A DNA stretch of 64,000 nucleotides from the NCBI RefSeq assembly GCF_015751785.1, contig NZ_JADOTY010000001.1:1426001-1490000 (forward strand). Direction: 5' to 3'. Under the pieces are notes generated by a model. It was not told the origin of the DNA. It was given only the letters and a program-made list of their open reading frames with translations, and made no database searches. The DNA is from Micromonospora vinacea (GTDB taxonomy: Bacteria; Actinomycetota; Actinomycetes; Mycobacteriales; Micromonosporaceae). Of this stretch, positions 35,838 to 43,803 are shown one piece after another. Position numbers and translations under genes: made by a program. Positions within the stretch are counted from its first letter, which is position 1. Each line of letters starts with the position of its first letter.

Positions 35838-36661
35838 CCCGGCTCCCGTACGGTGAGCGCGGGCTCCGGCCGTTCCGCGACGAACGAGTACGCCGGCCAC
35901 GGCCCGGTCAGCTCCAGGTGAAGTCCCGGATGCCGGCCGCCCAACGAGCCGACCAGTTCGGTGAAGCGGGGCAGCTCCGCCACGTCGACGAGGTACGCCC
36001 CGTTGAGCACCATCGGGGCGGACGCCCCGGAGAGCCGGCGATCCTGCGGCGCGTGCCGCCGGCCCGCGACGGCCAACTCGCACAGGGCGCCGTGCACCGC
36101 GTCCGCGGCAGCGCTCACCACCTGCTGGCGTTCCTCCCGGGCAGTCAACTGGGCACGCCGGCGGCGCAGATACGCCGTCCCCACCCCGCCGCCCCCGGCC
36201 GTCTCGGCGCTGTCGGTGGCCGCTTCGCGGACCAGGTAGCCCTTGACGCCCCACTCGCCACGACCGGTCAGCCGGTCCAGGGCGGCGAGCAGTTCGGCAC
36301 GACGGGCGGAGAGAGAGCCGGCGACCCGCTCGTCGTCGGTGTGCACGGTGGCGAGCCGGGCTGGCACCACCGGACCTCGCCGGGCCAGCGCCTCGACCAC
36401 CGCGTGGTGTGCCCGGGCCGCCCGCTCCAGCCAGGCCAGATCCTCCAGGTTGCGGCGTAGTGGCTCCTCGCCGTACTCGTTCAGCGGTGCGGTGCTGACC
36501 ACGGCGACGAGTCCGGCCGCGGACACCGCGCGGACCGGTCCGCCGTCCATCCCGCCGATCGCTGCCAGCGTCGCCGGCTCGACGTCCCGGACCACGCCGT
36601 GCAGCCAGGCCCCGACGGCCGGGACGGGCCGGTGCGCGGTCACCTCAGCCGTCGAAGTCAT
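35834..36661 (-). CDS. gvpL: Gas vesicle protein GvpL/GvpF family
   Basis: A 275-residue GvpL/F protein, a soluble accessory factor that binds GvpA during assembly. Diagnostic segments include WLHGVVRDVEPATLA, GLVAVVSTAPLNEYGEEPLR, RRGPVVPARLATVHTDDERV and the C-terminal LELTGPWPAYSFV. The ATG at 36661 has GGAGGAG upstream and lies 17 bp inside the end of gvpJ. A second GvpL/F gene is encoded earlier in the operon; by position this one is gvpL. Confidence 0.92.
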   Translation of the reverse strand: MTSTAEVTAHRPVPAVGAWLHGVVRDVEPATLAAIGGMDGGPVRAVSAAGLVAVVSTAPLNEYGEEPLRRNLEDLAWLERAARAHHAVVEALARRGPVVPARLATVHTDDERVAGSLSARRAELLAALDRLTGRGEWGVKGYLVREAATDSAETAGGGGVGTAYLRRRRAQLTAREERQQVVSAAADAVHGALCELAVAGRRHAPQDRRLSGASAPMVLNGAYLVDVAELPRFTELVGSLGGRHPGLHLELTGPWPAYSFVAERPEPALTVREPG

Positions 36662-37028
36662 CCCACTCCTCCACTTCGGCGTCGCGGCGGCGGGCCCGAG
36701 CCGCCACCCGGGGCCTACGCTCCGCTTCGACCTCCTCGGGGTCACGAGGACCCGGCTCAACCGGGGGACGAGCCCGCGAGCTGAGCCATGGGTCGTGCTC
36801 CCACCAGTCGATGCCGATCTGGCGCGCGGTGTCGACCGACGCGATCACCAGACGCAGCTTCAGCGTCAGCAGCTCGATGTCGAGCAGGCTGACCCGGATG
36901 TCGCCGGCGATGACGATGCCCCGGTCGAGCACCCGCTCCAGGATGTCGCCCAGGTTGGCCGGCTCGTGGCCGGCGGGCAGGACCTGGCCGGAGTTCTGCA
37001 CCACCGACGGTGGTTGTGCAGCGGTCAT
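36645..37028 (-). CDS. gvpJ: Gas vesicle structural-family protein GvpJ
   Basis: A 127-residue GvpA-like protein with the shell fold (LGDILERVLDRGIVIAGDIR and LLDIELLTLKLRLVIASV). A long charged C-terminal tail of about 55 residues is rich in Arg, Glu and Pro, beginning after GIDWWEHDPWLSS. GvpJ is a minor vesicle component required for shape or nucleation. Its ATG comes one base after the gvpO stop codon, so it is co-translated. Confidence 0.88.
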   Translation of the reverse strand: MTAAQPPSVVQNSGQVLPAGHEPANLGDILERVLDRGIVIAGDIRVSLLDIELLTLKLRLVIASVDTARQIGIDWWEHDPWLSSRARPPVEPGPRDPEEVEAERRPRVAARARRRDAEVEEWDDFDG

Positions 37029-37029
37029 C

Positions 37030-37359
37030 TCAGCCCACCTCACCCTTCCCACGTTGGTAGCGCCGCACCCGCCGATAGCCGAGCAGGTTTCCCCCGATGT
37101 CCAACTCCACTTCGTAGAGGCCGAGCAGGTCGATCGAGGTGGGGATCCGAGGCGCCTCCACGACCTCCACCCCGACCAGCCAGCCGTCCTCGATGGCCTC
37201 CACCGACGCGGTGACGGACGGCTCGCGGCCGGTCAGCTCGACCAGTTGCCGCAGCCCGGCCCGGGCCGCCTCGGCCGCCGACACCGGTTCCACGTACTCG
37301 TCGTCGAGGTATCCCTCGGCGGTCGGGTCACGCCGCCGGGCCTGGGCGTCGTCGGTCAT
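37030..37359 (-). CDS. gvpO: Gas vesicle protein GvpO
   Basis: A 109-residue GvpO protein, needed for vesicle production in halophiles and streptomycetes. The conserved part is LRQLVELTGREPSVTASVEA then GWLVGVEVVEAPRIPTSIDL and LGYRRVRRYQRG. In Streptomyces clusters gvpO precedes gvpA; here it sits between gvpG and gvpJ. The ATG has a GGGAGGAG ribosome binding site and lies 32 bp inside the end of gvpG. Confidence 0.9.
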   Translation of the reverse strand: MTDDAQARRRDPTAEGYLDDEYVEPVSAAEAARAGLRQLVELTGREPSVTASVEAIEDGWLVGVEVVEAPRIPTSIDLLGLYEVELDIGGNLLGYRRVRRYQRGKGEVG

Positions 37360-37645
37360 GGCGCACTCCTCCCTCGCGTGCCGGGCCGCGCCGGGGCGGG
37401 CGTTGTCGCTCGGCCCGGCCCGCACCCCCGGTCAGCCGGTCCAGCACCCGCTGCTCCGCCCGGTCGCGTTCCTCGGCGCTGAGTTCGCCGGCCGCCACGG
37501 CGGCGTCCAACTCCTCCAGCTCGCGTCGGACATTGACCGGGTTCCGCTGCCGCGACTCGGCTTCCCGAGCGATGACCCCGACGACAGCGGTCAGCCCGCG
37601 CACCGGCGCGTACGGCAGGGTCAGCAGCGCCCACAGCAGGTCCAC
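37328..37645 (-). CDS. gvpG: Gas vesicle protein GvpG
   Basis: A 105-residue GvpG protein, a helical assembly factor. The beginning DLLWALLTLPYAPVRGL and the following EREAE-like helix (VIAREAESRQRNPVNVRREL) are characteristic, then LDAAVAAGELSAEERDRAEQ. The C-terminal 25 residues are basic and low-complexity and overlap the gvpO start. The GTG start is three bases after the gvpF stop codon. Confidence 0.88.
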   Translation of the reverse strand: MDLLWALLTLPYAPVRGLTAVVGVIAREAESRQRNPVNVRRELEELDAAVAAGELSAEERDRAEQRVLDRLTGGAGRAERQRPPRRGPAREGGVRHDRRRPGPAA

Positions 37646-37648
37646 CGG

Positions 37649-38404
37649 TCACCCCGCCAGCTGGTGCGCGGCGACGAAGTCGTACGGGGCGAGCGGCCCG
37701 AGCAGCCGCAACCTCAGCAGACCCCGGCGGTCCTGCGCGTACTCCTCCAGCGCGTCCACCAGGGCCGCCTCGCGGTCGGTGTCCACCAGCAGCGCCACGT
37801 GGGCGGCGTCCATCTCGTGACTGGGCGGGCGTAGTTGCGTGGAGACGACGAACTCGGCCGAGGCGTCGAGCAACGTCCGGTTCTCCGCCTCACGGCGCAG
37901 CTCCACCGCCTGACTGATCAACTCCCCGAGCCGGATCCGCGGTTCACGGGTGGCCGCCTCGGCCCGACCACGCACCTGCTCGGCCAGCCTGGCGGCCGCC
38001 GGGTTCTCGTCGAGGATGCCGCGCAGCAACGCCCGCTCGTCGAAGCGCCCGTGCACGACGTACTGCACCCGGCCCTCGAACTCGGCCAGCGCGGCGGCGA
38101 ACCGGTCGTGGTGCGGCCGCAGCAGGTCGAGCACCGCGTCCGTGCCGGTGACCACGGTGCCGAACCGCACCGGTAGCACCGGCGCCACCGCGGCCGTCCC
38201 GTCCAGCAGGTCCTGGTACGCCCGCAGGTCCGCCGACCGGCCGAGCGGCGCGTCCAGCGGCACCGCGCTGACCAGGGCGGCGATGTCCCCGTGCCGGATC
38301 ACCGTCACCTCGCCGGGCGGGTCGCCGACCCCGGCGGCGTCGGGCGTCGCCTCCACGTCGGCCGGCACCAGCCCGTAGACGAAGAGTCCCGTCTCGTCCG
38401 CCAT
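37649..38404 (-). CDS. gvpF: Gas vesicle protein GvpF
   Basis: A 251-residue GvpL/F-family protein, encoded directly after gvpA as in other actinomycete clusters. Recognisable motifs are GLFVYGLVPADVEA, GDIAALVSAVPLDAP, VAPVLPVRFGTVV and the closing RLLGPLAPYDFVA. GvpF contacts GvpA at the growing vesicle. The ATG at 38404 has a GGGAGGGG ribosome binding site, and the gvpA stop ends one base before. Confidence 0.93.
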   Translation of the reverse strand: MADETGLFVYGLVPADVEATPDAAGVGDPPGEVTVIRHGDIAALVSAVPLDAPLGRSADLRAYQDLLDGTAAVAPVLPVRFGTVVTGTDAVLDLLRPHHDRFAAALAEFEGRVQYVVHGRFDERALLRGILDENPAAARLAEQVRGRAEAATREPRIRLGELISQAVELRREAENRTLLDASAEFVVSTQLRPPSHEMDAAHVALLVDTDREAALVDALEEYAQDRRGLLRLRLLGPLAPYDFVAAHQLAG

Positions 38405-38405
38405 G

Positions 38406-38756
38406 TCAGCCCCTCCCCAGGTCCCGCACGTTGCCGGTGACCTCCCCGACCGAGTCGGTGACGTCCCGCACCGCGCCGGTGACACCGCCGAGGAGGCCGG
38501 CCAGCCCTTCGCCCTCGTCCGGGGCGATGTCCAGCCGGTCGACCGCCTCGGCGAACCGCAGGTACGTCTCGATGCTCGCCACCACCACCCGGGCGTTGAT
38601 CTCCACGAGGGGAATGCCGACGACCCCGACAGTCACCTGCGCGTCGATCACCACGCCCTTGTCGAGCACTGTCTCCACCACGTCGGCGAGGCCGCCGGCG
38701 GAACCCACCCGTTCCAGGGCACCGCCGACGGCGTCATCGCCCGGCACCAGCGTCAC
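38406..38756 (-). CDS. gvpA: Gas vesicle shell protein GvpA
   Basis: This is the main shell protein. The core LADVVETVLDKGVVIDAQVT then VGVVGIPLVEINARVVVASI and ETYLRFAEAVDRLDIAP follows GvpA closely, including the amphipathic helix ending in ETYLRFAEAV. At 116 residues it is longer than the usual 70-75 because of an acidic, Gly/Val-rich C-terminal extension (about 35 residues). The start GTG overlaps the stop of the SRPBCC gene by four bases and has a strong GGGAGGAGG ribosome binding site. Confidence 0.92.
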   Translation of the reverse strand: MTLVPGDDAVGGALERVGSAGGLADVVETVLDKGVVIDAQVTVGVVGIPLVEINARVVVASIETYLRFAEAVDRLDIAPDEGEGLAGLLGGVTGAVRDVTDSVGEVTGNVRDLGRG

Positions 38757-39952
38757 TCGCCCTCCTCCCGGCGGCGACGCACAACCGGTCGGCGCGACGG
38801 CTCCGGTCCACGTCGAACTGGCGGCCGGGGCCGCTGCGGCTCCTCGCGGGGCTGGGATCCCCGGGCCCGGTCCGGCACGCGGCGACGGGGTGGCGGCGGC
38901 TCCTCGTCGGGCTCGTCGGCGTACCCCTCGTCGTAGCCGTCCTCGTAGGCCTCGTACTCCTCGTCGTACTCCGGCTCGGCCGGTCGCCGGGGCGGCCGTT
39001 GGCGCAGCCGCCCACCGGGCCGGCGGCGCGGCTCCTCCTCGGCGAACTCGTCGACCTCGGTCTCGCCCCGCGTGCCGCCGCGCCGCTCCCGGCCACTCTC
39101 GCGCTGCTCCTGCTCCTCACGCAGGCCGGTCTCGTGGTCCTTGACCACCTGCGAGTCACGGATCTCACCGCGCCAGCCCTCGACCTGGTCCGGGTCGAGC
39201 GCCACCTCGGTCATCACGTGCCGTACGAAGTGCTTCAACTCCAGCCGAACCCGCCGGCCCTGGGCGCGCCACAGGTTGCCGGTGTGCTCGAAGAGGCCCT
39301 GCGGGTGGTACTCCAGCACCACGAGGATGCGGGTCAGGTCCGGGGTGATCTCGTGGAAGCTGACGGTGCCGTCGACCGAGCCCTTTTCACCCTTGGAGCG
39401 CCAGTGGATGAGCTTGTCCGGCACCTGGCGGACGATCGTCGACTCCCAGGTCCGGTGCGACCAGAAGACCTGCGCCTTCCAGGTCATCTTCTCGTCCGAG
39501 TCGTTCTCGGACTGCTCGACCTTCTTCATGAAGCTGGGAAAGTCGCCGAACTGCGTCCACTGGTTGTACGCGGCCCGTACCGGCACACCGACCTCGATCG
39601 TCTCGACGATGTTGGTGACCTTCTTCTTGGCGCCGCCCTTACCGCCCTTGCCGCCCGCGCGGCCGAGAGCCGCCATCACCTTCTCCTTACCGCCGGCCAT
39701 ACCGGCATGCACCATCGCCTTCACCGGTGAGCCGCCCTCGGCCAACTTCTGCGCGCCGGTGGCGGCGGCGATCAGTCCTGGCCCGCCACCCTGACGCGCG
39801 TACTCGCTGAGACGGCCGGTCGCACCGGTGATCCGCTCGGTCACCACGCTGACCGCGCGATCGCCAATCGCACCGGCCAGGTTGCGGACCTCGTCGGCCA
39901 GCTGGCCGCGCAGCTTGTCACCGAGTCCTGCCGGGTTCGCCGCCATGGTCAC
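38753..39952 (-). CDS. SRPBCC-domain protein of the gas vesicle operon
   Basis: A 399-residue soluble protein. Residues 1-110 are helical and end in a Gly/Lys-rich hinge. Residues 112-260 form an SRPBCC/START-like domain (VTNIVETIEVGVPVRAAYNQ, WTQFGDFPSFMKKVEQ, IHWRSKGEKGSVDGTVSFHE). The last 130 residues are highly charged, with acidic repeats and Arg/Pro stretches. SRPBCC domains bind hydrophobic ligands; a homologue recurs in actinomycete gvp clusters but its role is unclear. Its stop overlaps gvpA and its GTG start overlaps the preceding gene, so it is a genuine operon member. An ATG at 39946 is an alternative start. Confidence 0.85.
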   Translation of the reverse strand: MTMAANPAGLGDKLRGQLADEVRNLAGAIGDRAVSVVTERITGATGRLSEYARQGGGPGLIAAATGAQKLAEGGSPVKAMVHAGMAGGKEKVMAALGRAGGKGGKGGAKKKVTNIVETIEVGVPVRAAYNQWTQFGDFPSFMKKVEQSENDSDEKMTWKAQVFWSHRTWESTIVRQVPDKLIHWRSKGEKGSVDGTVSFHEITPDLTRILVVLEYHPQGLFEHTGNLWRAQGRRVRLELKHFVRHVMTEVALDPDQVEGWRGEIRDSQVVKDHETGLREEQEQRESGRERRGGTRGETEVDEFAEEEPRRRPGGRLRQRPPRRPAEPEYDEEYEAYEDGYDEGYADEPDEEPPPPRRRVPDRARGSQPREEPQRPRPPVRRGPEPSRRPVVRRRREEGE

Positions 39953-40401
39953 CGCCCCCGCCGTTGCTCGGCCGCTGCCTCGCCGCGGTCGTCGTTAGTC
40001 GCGCCGCGGTCGCCGTCACCGCGAGCGCCGCCGTCGCCGCCGTCGCCGTGGTCGTCGGCGCCGCTCCCGCTGACCGCACCGCCCTGACCGCCCGAGCGGC
40101 GGCGCAGGGTGTCCGCGGAGTCGCGCAGCCGGCCGGTGAGCGCGTCGATGCCACTGCCGGCAGCGGCATTCGCGGCGGCTCGACCGGCGTTGACCAACGG
40201 CCCCCCGAGCCGACCCAGGTTGCTCAGTTGGGCGGACGACTGCAAGGCGTCAGTCCCCCGCTTGAGCAGACCGCCCGGGTCTCGGCTCGCCCTACCGGCG
40301 GCGACGGCCGCGGCCAGGGTCAGCGCCGTACGCAACTTGCGGCGACGGCCCAGCAGGTAGCCGAAGCCCACCGCCAGCCCGATTCGTGTTCCGGTCTTCA
40401 T
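39949..40401 (-). CDS. Small hydrophobic protein, first gene of the gas vesicle operon
   Basis: A 150-residue protein I cannot assign to a known function. The N-terminal 40 residues contain two hydrophobic stretches (IGLAVGFGYLLG and LTLAAAVAAG) separated by the basic RRRKLR, then a helical region and a low-complexity Gly/Asp/Arg tail. The ATG at 40401 has GGGAGACCTG upstream. It is translationally coupled to the SRPBCC gene (GTGA overlap). A SigB-like promoter lies about 120 bp upstream. It may be a membrane-proximal partner of the SRPBCC protein. Confidence 0.72.
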   Translation of the reverse strand: MKTGTRIGLAVGFGYLLGRRRKLRTALTLAAAVAAGRASRDPGGLLKRGTDALQSSAQLSNLGRLGGPLVNAGRAAANAAAGSGIDALTGRLRDSADTLRRRSGGQGGAVSGSGADDHGDGGDGGARGDGDRGATNDDRGEAAAEQRRGR

Positions 40402-40524
40402 CAGGTCTCCCTCGCTCCCCGGTGGGTCCGGACGCCTGCCCTGCACGGGCCGAAAAGGGCTACCAGGGAAAAGCGCCAACCATGCCCTCGATCAGACGTC
40501 CCGTATCTGCGGACCCGGCGGGCA

Positions 40525-40549
40525 GTACCCGGCGGAATTACTCCGAAAC
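40525..40549 (-). promoter_or_regulatory. SigB-type promoter of the gas vesicle operon
   Basis: On the minus strand GTTTC (40545-40549), 14 bases, then GGGTAC (40525-40530). This matches the actinomycete general stress sigma factor consensus, roughly GNNT-N14-16-GGGTAC. It lies 124-148 bp before the first start codon of the operon. Confidence 0.6.
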
Positions 40550-40678
40550 CGCTACGCCGAATTCCTCGGACGCCGAGGCAAAGGCATTCGGAAATCCGGC
40601 ACCGGAAGGCCCATACCGGACTTTACGGGGGTCACGAGCAGGGAAAATGCCAGGAGGGTGAAACGTTAAAAGCCGCCC

Positions 40679-41296
40679 TCAGAGAGCGGGAAGCGTCGAA
40701 TCGAGGCATATTTCGGCATGCACCTTGCCGCCGTCCTCGCGCAGTTTCGCACCGCATTTTTCGAGTACGGCGACGGCGCCGATATTGTCCGGGGTCGTCT
40801 CGGCGACCACCGCCCGCATGCCCGCCCGAGCGGCGGCGTTCAGCAACTCGCGCAGGGCGGCCGCGCCGATCCCCTGCCCCCGTGCCGACCGGCCGAGCCA
40901 CATCCCGGTCTCCACAGTGCGCGGCTCGTCACAGCGCGTCATCCGGATCATGCCCAGCACCTCGCCGCCGACGAGGATGGCGTACATCTGCGAACCGGTC
41001 GGGCCGTTCAGCCCGCCGAAGCTGGCCCGGTGGAATTCCCGGAACGCCTCGCGGCGGGCGAGCGACCAGCCGGCGGGCGCCTCGACCGGGGGCATCACAT
41101 CACCGGGCTCCGCCTCCGCAGCCGCTACGGAGAGCAACGGCTCCAGGTTCCGTTCGTCCACCGGCTCCAGCCGGACCGCACCCGCCACGTGCCGCAGTCT
41201 GCCGCCCTCATCGGCCGAAGTCCACCCCATTGGCCATCCACTGGCGGTCTGGTCAGCGGTACCGGCCGGTCGGGCGGCCCTGGTGTTTCGCATCAC
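40679..41296 (-). CDS. GNAT-family N-acetyltransferase (RimJ/RimL-like)
   Basis: A GNAT enzyme of up to 205 residues. Motif A is MWLGRSARGQGIGAAALREL, followed by VVAETTPDNIGAVAVLEKCG, a pattern of the RimJ/RimL branch that acetylates protein N-termini or small molecules. The acceptor is unknown. The true start is uncertain: GTG at 41296, ATG at 41293, or an internal start nearer the conserved VRLEPVDERNLEPL. It lies upstream of the gas vesicle operon on the same strand but about 280 bp away. Confidence 0.78.
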   Translation of the reverse strand: MMRNTRAARPAGTADQTASGWPMGWTSADEGGRLRHVAGAVRLEPVDERNLEPLLSVAAAEAEPGDVMPPVEAPAGWSLARREAFREFHRASFGGLNGPTGSQMYAILVGGEVLGMIRMTRCDEPRTVETGMWLGRSARGQGIGAAALRELLNAAARAGMRAVVAETTPDNIGAVAVLEKCGAKLREDGGKVHAEICLDSTLPAL

Positions 41297-41337
41297 GCTC
41301 TGTTGTCACCCGGACGGGTGGCGAACGCTCAAACCGG

Positions 41338-42162
41338 CTATCCGAACTCGCAGAACACCACGGACGCGTCGTCGGTGGACTTGTGCCGCCGCAGCCGATC
41401 GGGGTGGTCGCGCTCGGCGTCCCGCACCCGGTCGATCAACGCGCCCGGACCGTCGGCGGTCAGCAGGTCCAGCAGACCGGCCCAGTCGGTCAACGCGAAC
41501 TGCTCCACCGCGCTGGACGCGCCGTCACTGAGCAGGGCCGCCCGCCGTAGCGCCCCCGGACCGTGCCGGGGTGCGGTCCCGGTGACCGCGTGGAAGGCGG
41601 CGTCCGGGTCGGAAGCCGCCACCCAGTAGCCGTGGGTACGGTTCATCCGCTCCCGCTGCACGCTCACTGCGTGCCGGAACCGGGTGACCGGGTCCGCCGC
41701 GCCGCCCGGCACCATGGCCACCGTCTCCCGCAGCTCCGCCATCGCCGCGTCCAGCCTGTTGTCGGTGACCACGCTGACCTGCCCGCCCGTGTCGAGGACC
41801 AGCGGGCTGTCGCAGAGCACCAGGTAGTCCACCTGGTCGCCGCAGTCCCGCAGCAGGCAGACAGTGCTGGACGGGGTGCCCGGATGGTCCAGGTCGCACT
41901 GCCCGCCGTGGTCGGCGCGGACCGCGAGGATGGCCGCGGCCAGGTTGCTGGTCAGCCGGGCGGCCGGGCGTACCGCCTCGGCGACGCCGATCCGGGCGGC
42001 CAGGTGCCGGACGTACCACTCGGGCCCGTGCACGCAACCGGTGTCGAAGCCGTCCGGCACCGTCGCGCCGTCCAGGACACCGACCAACGGGCCGAACCGG
42101 AAGACCAGATCCTCGTTGACCGGCCGGCCCGGGGCCGGCGCGGACGCGGAGCGTACACGCAT
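41338..42162 (-). CDS. PP2C-like (PPM) phosphatase
   Basis: A 274-residue protein with the PPM metal-site layout in a divergent form: GRPVNEDLVF near the N-terminus, GVLDGATVPDG, then LLSDGASSAVEQF and the closing STDDASVVFCEFG. These correspond to the aspartates that hold two metal ions in PP2C phosphatases, so removal of phosphate from serine or threonine is likely. The ATG at 42162 follows GGGGGAG; a GTG one codon upstream is possible. Its neighbours do not reveal a kinase partner. Confidence 0.75.
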   Translation of the reverse strand: MRVRSASAPAPGRPVNEDLVFRFGPLVGVLDGATVPDGFDTGCVHGPEWYVRHLAARIGVAEAVRPAARLTSNLAAAILAVRADHGGQCDLDHPGTPSSTVCLLRDCGDQVDYLVLCDSPLVLDTGGQVSVVTDNRLDAAMAELRETVAMVPGGAADPVTRFRHAVSVQRERMNRTHGYWVAASDPDAAFHAVTGTAPRHGPGALRRAALLSDGASSAVEQFALTDWAGLLDLLTADGPGALIDRVRDAERDHPDRLRRHKSTDDASVVFCEFG

Positions 42163-42274
42163 CACCGATGCTCCCCCGCCGGATTGCTGCCCGTCATAGC
42201 CCGTCCCCTCCGTCGCCTCCGGCTGCCCGCGTACCCCTCGGGCCCGGCGACATTCCTGCCCCGGCGCGTAGAGG

Positions 42275-42676
42275 TCAACGGCGGCGGTTGCGGGCGCGCG
42301 ACGAGCGCAACCGGCGGAGTCGGCTGATCAGCACGGGGTCGGCGGCGAGGGCGGCCGGATTGTCCAGCAGACCGTTGAGCAGTTGGTAGTACCGGGTCGA
42401 CGAGATCCCGAAGGTGTCCCGGACGGCCTGCTCCTTGGCGCCGGCGTGCCGCCACCACTGCTGCTCGAAGGCGAGGATGGCCCGTTCCCGCTCGGTCAAT
42501 CCCGGCGCGGGATCAGCGGGCTGCGCCGCCTCGTCCGCCGGCGACGCCGACTCGTCGGTCTCGATGGGCGGCGCCGGTCGGGGATTCGGGACGGTCGGCC
42601 CGGCAGCACCCGTGACCTCACCCGGACGAGCGTCGATGGACGGCTCGGGGGCGGCCGGGGTGGTGTCGGCGGACAT
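42275..42676 (-). CDS. DUF3263-domain helix-turn-helix protein
   Basis: A 133-residue protein. The N-terminal 60 residues are Pro/Ala/Asp-rich and probably disordered. The rest is DUF3263, with LTERERAILAFEQQWWRHAG then AKEQAVRDTFGISSTRYYQL, a sigma-region-4-like HTH common in actinobacteria, and an Arg-rich C-terminus suited to DNA binding. The ATG at 42676 gives a compact start. Target genes are unknown. It is separated from the phosphatase gene by 112 bp on the same strand. Confidence 0.85.
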   Translation of the reverse strand: MSADTTPAAPEPSIDARPGEVTGAAGPTVPNPRPAPPIETDESASPADEAAQPADPAPGLTERERAILAFEQQWWRHAGAKEQAVRDTFGISSTRYYQLLNGLLDNPAALAADPVLISRLRRLRSSRARNRRR

Positions 42677-42786
42677 GTCGTTCAGCCTAGTCAGCGGCGA
42701 CCACTGACGCAGCAGGCGGCGCGGCCGGTCCGTACCGCCGGGAACCCCGACGGCCGGGCCGACCGCGCCGCGTCACTTCGGTCGGG

Positions 42787-43803
42787 TCAGGTGATGTCGC
42801 GGCGACGCATCGCCCAGAGCGCCGCCCCGAGGATCACCACCACCCCGACCGAGAGCAGGACGCTGGACTGTTGCCAGGTGATCTCCATCGTGGCCGGCTT
42901 GCACTCCCCGAAGTAGGTCGCGTTGCAGGCGTTCCAGTCCTCCAGCTTGACCGTCTTCGTCATCCAGGCCAGCGCGTAGGTGGGCAGCAGCCACGCCTCG
43001 GCGAACCGCACGCCCGCCATGGAGAGCAGGATGCCCAGGCCGAACTGGCCGACCACCATCAGCGCCACCACGCCACCGAGGGCCATCGCGGTGTGTCGAC
43101 CGAGCGAGGCGAGGGCGAAGCCGATGGTGGTGAGCACCAACACCAGCACCACGCCGCGTACACCGGTCAGCATGAACGACTGCCAGACGCCCGAGGTCAT
43201 CTTCTCGGTGCTGCCCCGGAAGTTGGCGACCGCCCAGAACCCGGCAAACCACAGCACCGCGGCCGGAAGCGTCACCGCCAGGATGCCGGTGAGCAGCGCG
43301 GCCAGCTTGGTGAGCAGTACGGTGAGCCGCTTCGGCCGCCAGAGCAGCAGGTTCATCATGCCGCCGGTGCTCCACTCGGCGCCGACGAAGGACGCGCCGA
43401 TGACGAACCCGACCAGGGCGAGGATCGCCGCGAACGGGATCAGTGTCTCGTCGAACGTCTCCTTGAAGTCGAACGTCGAGGGCAGGAACCAGCTCGCCTC
43501 GATCTGGTCCCGGGACGGGGCCGTGATCACCGAGCAGTCGGGCGGGTAGCGGCCGTCGGTCGCCGTGCCGGCCGTCTTGGCCTGCTCGCACGCGGCGCGC
43601 TCCTGCTCGCTCCAGCGCACCTGCTCCTGGTACTGCTGGTCAGCCTGACGCTCGGCCTGGGCGAGCTGGCCGGCGTCGATCTTCTGGTTGGTGAAGAACA
43701 CCCCGACCACCACCGCGGCCAGCACCAGCAGGCCGAGCAGCGACATGTAGCGGGTGAAACGCCGCTTGCTGAGCCGGCGCAGCTCGGTACGAAAGAGGCT
43801 CAC
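42787..43803 (-). CDS. ABC transporter permease
   Basis: A 338-residue membrane protein. After a first helix (LGLLVLAAVVVGVFFTN) comes an extracytoplasmic loop of about 80 residues rich in Gln and Glu, then five more helices including FAAILALVGFVIGASFVGAE and SVGVVVILGAALWAM. This is the ABC-2 layout used for drug or lipid export and some bacteriocin self-immunity systems. The GTG at 43803 forms a GTGA overlap with the ATPase gene, which fixes the start; a GTG nine bases upstream is less likely. It works with that ATPase. Confidence 0.9.
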   Translation of the reverse strand: MSLFRTELRRLSKRRFTRYMSLLGLLVLAAVVVGVFFTNQKIDAGQLAQAERQADQQYQEQVRWSEQERAACEQAKTAGTATDGRYPPDCSVITAPSRDQIEASWFLPSTFDFKETFDETLIPFAAILALVGFVIGASFVGAEWSTGGMMNLLLWRPKRLTVLLTKLAALLTGILAVTLPAAVLWFAGFWAVANFRGSTEKMTSGVWQSFMLTGVRGVVLVLVLTTIGFALASLGRHTAMALGGVVALMVVGQFGLGILLSMAGVRFAEAWLLPTYALAWMTKTVKLEDWNACNATYFGECKPATMEITWQQSSVLLSVGVVVILGAALWAMRRRDIT

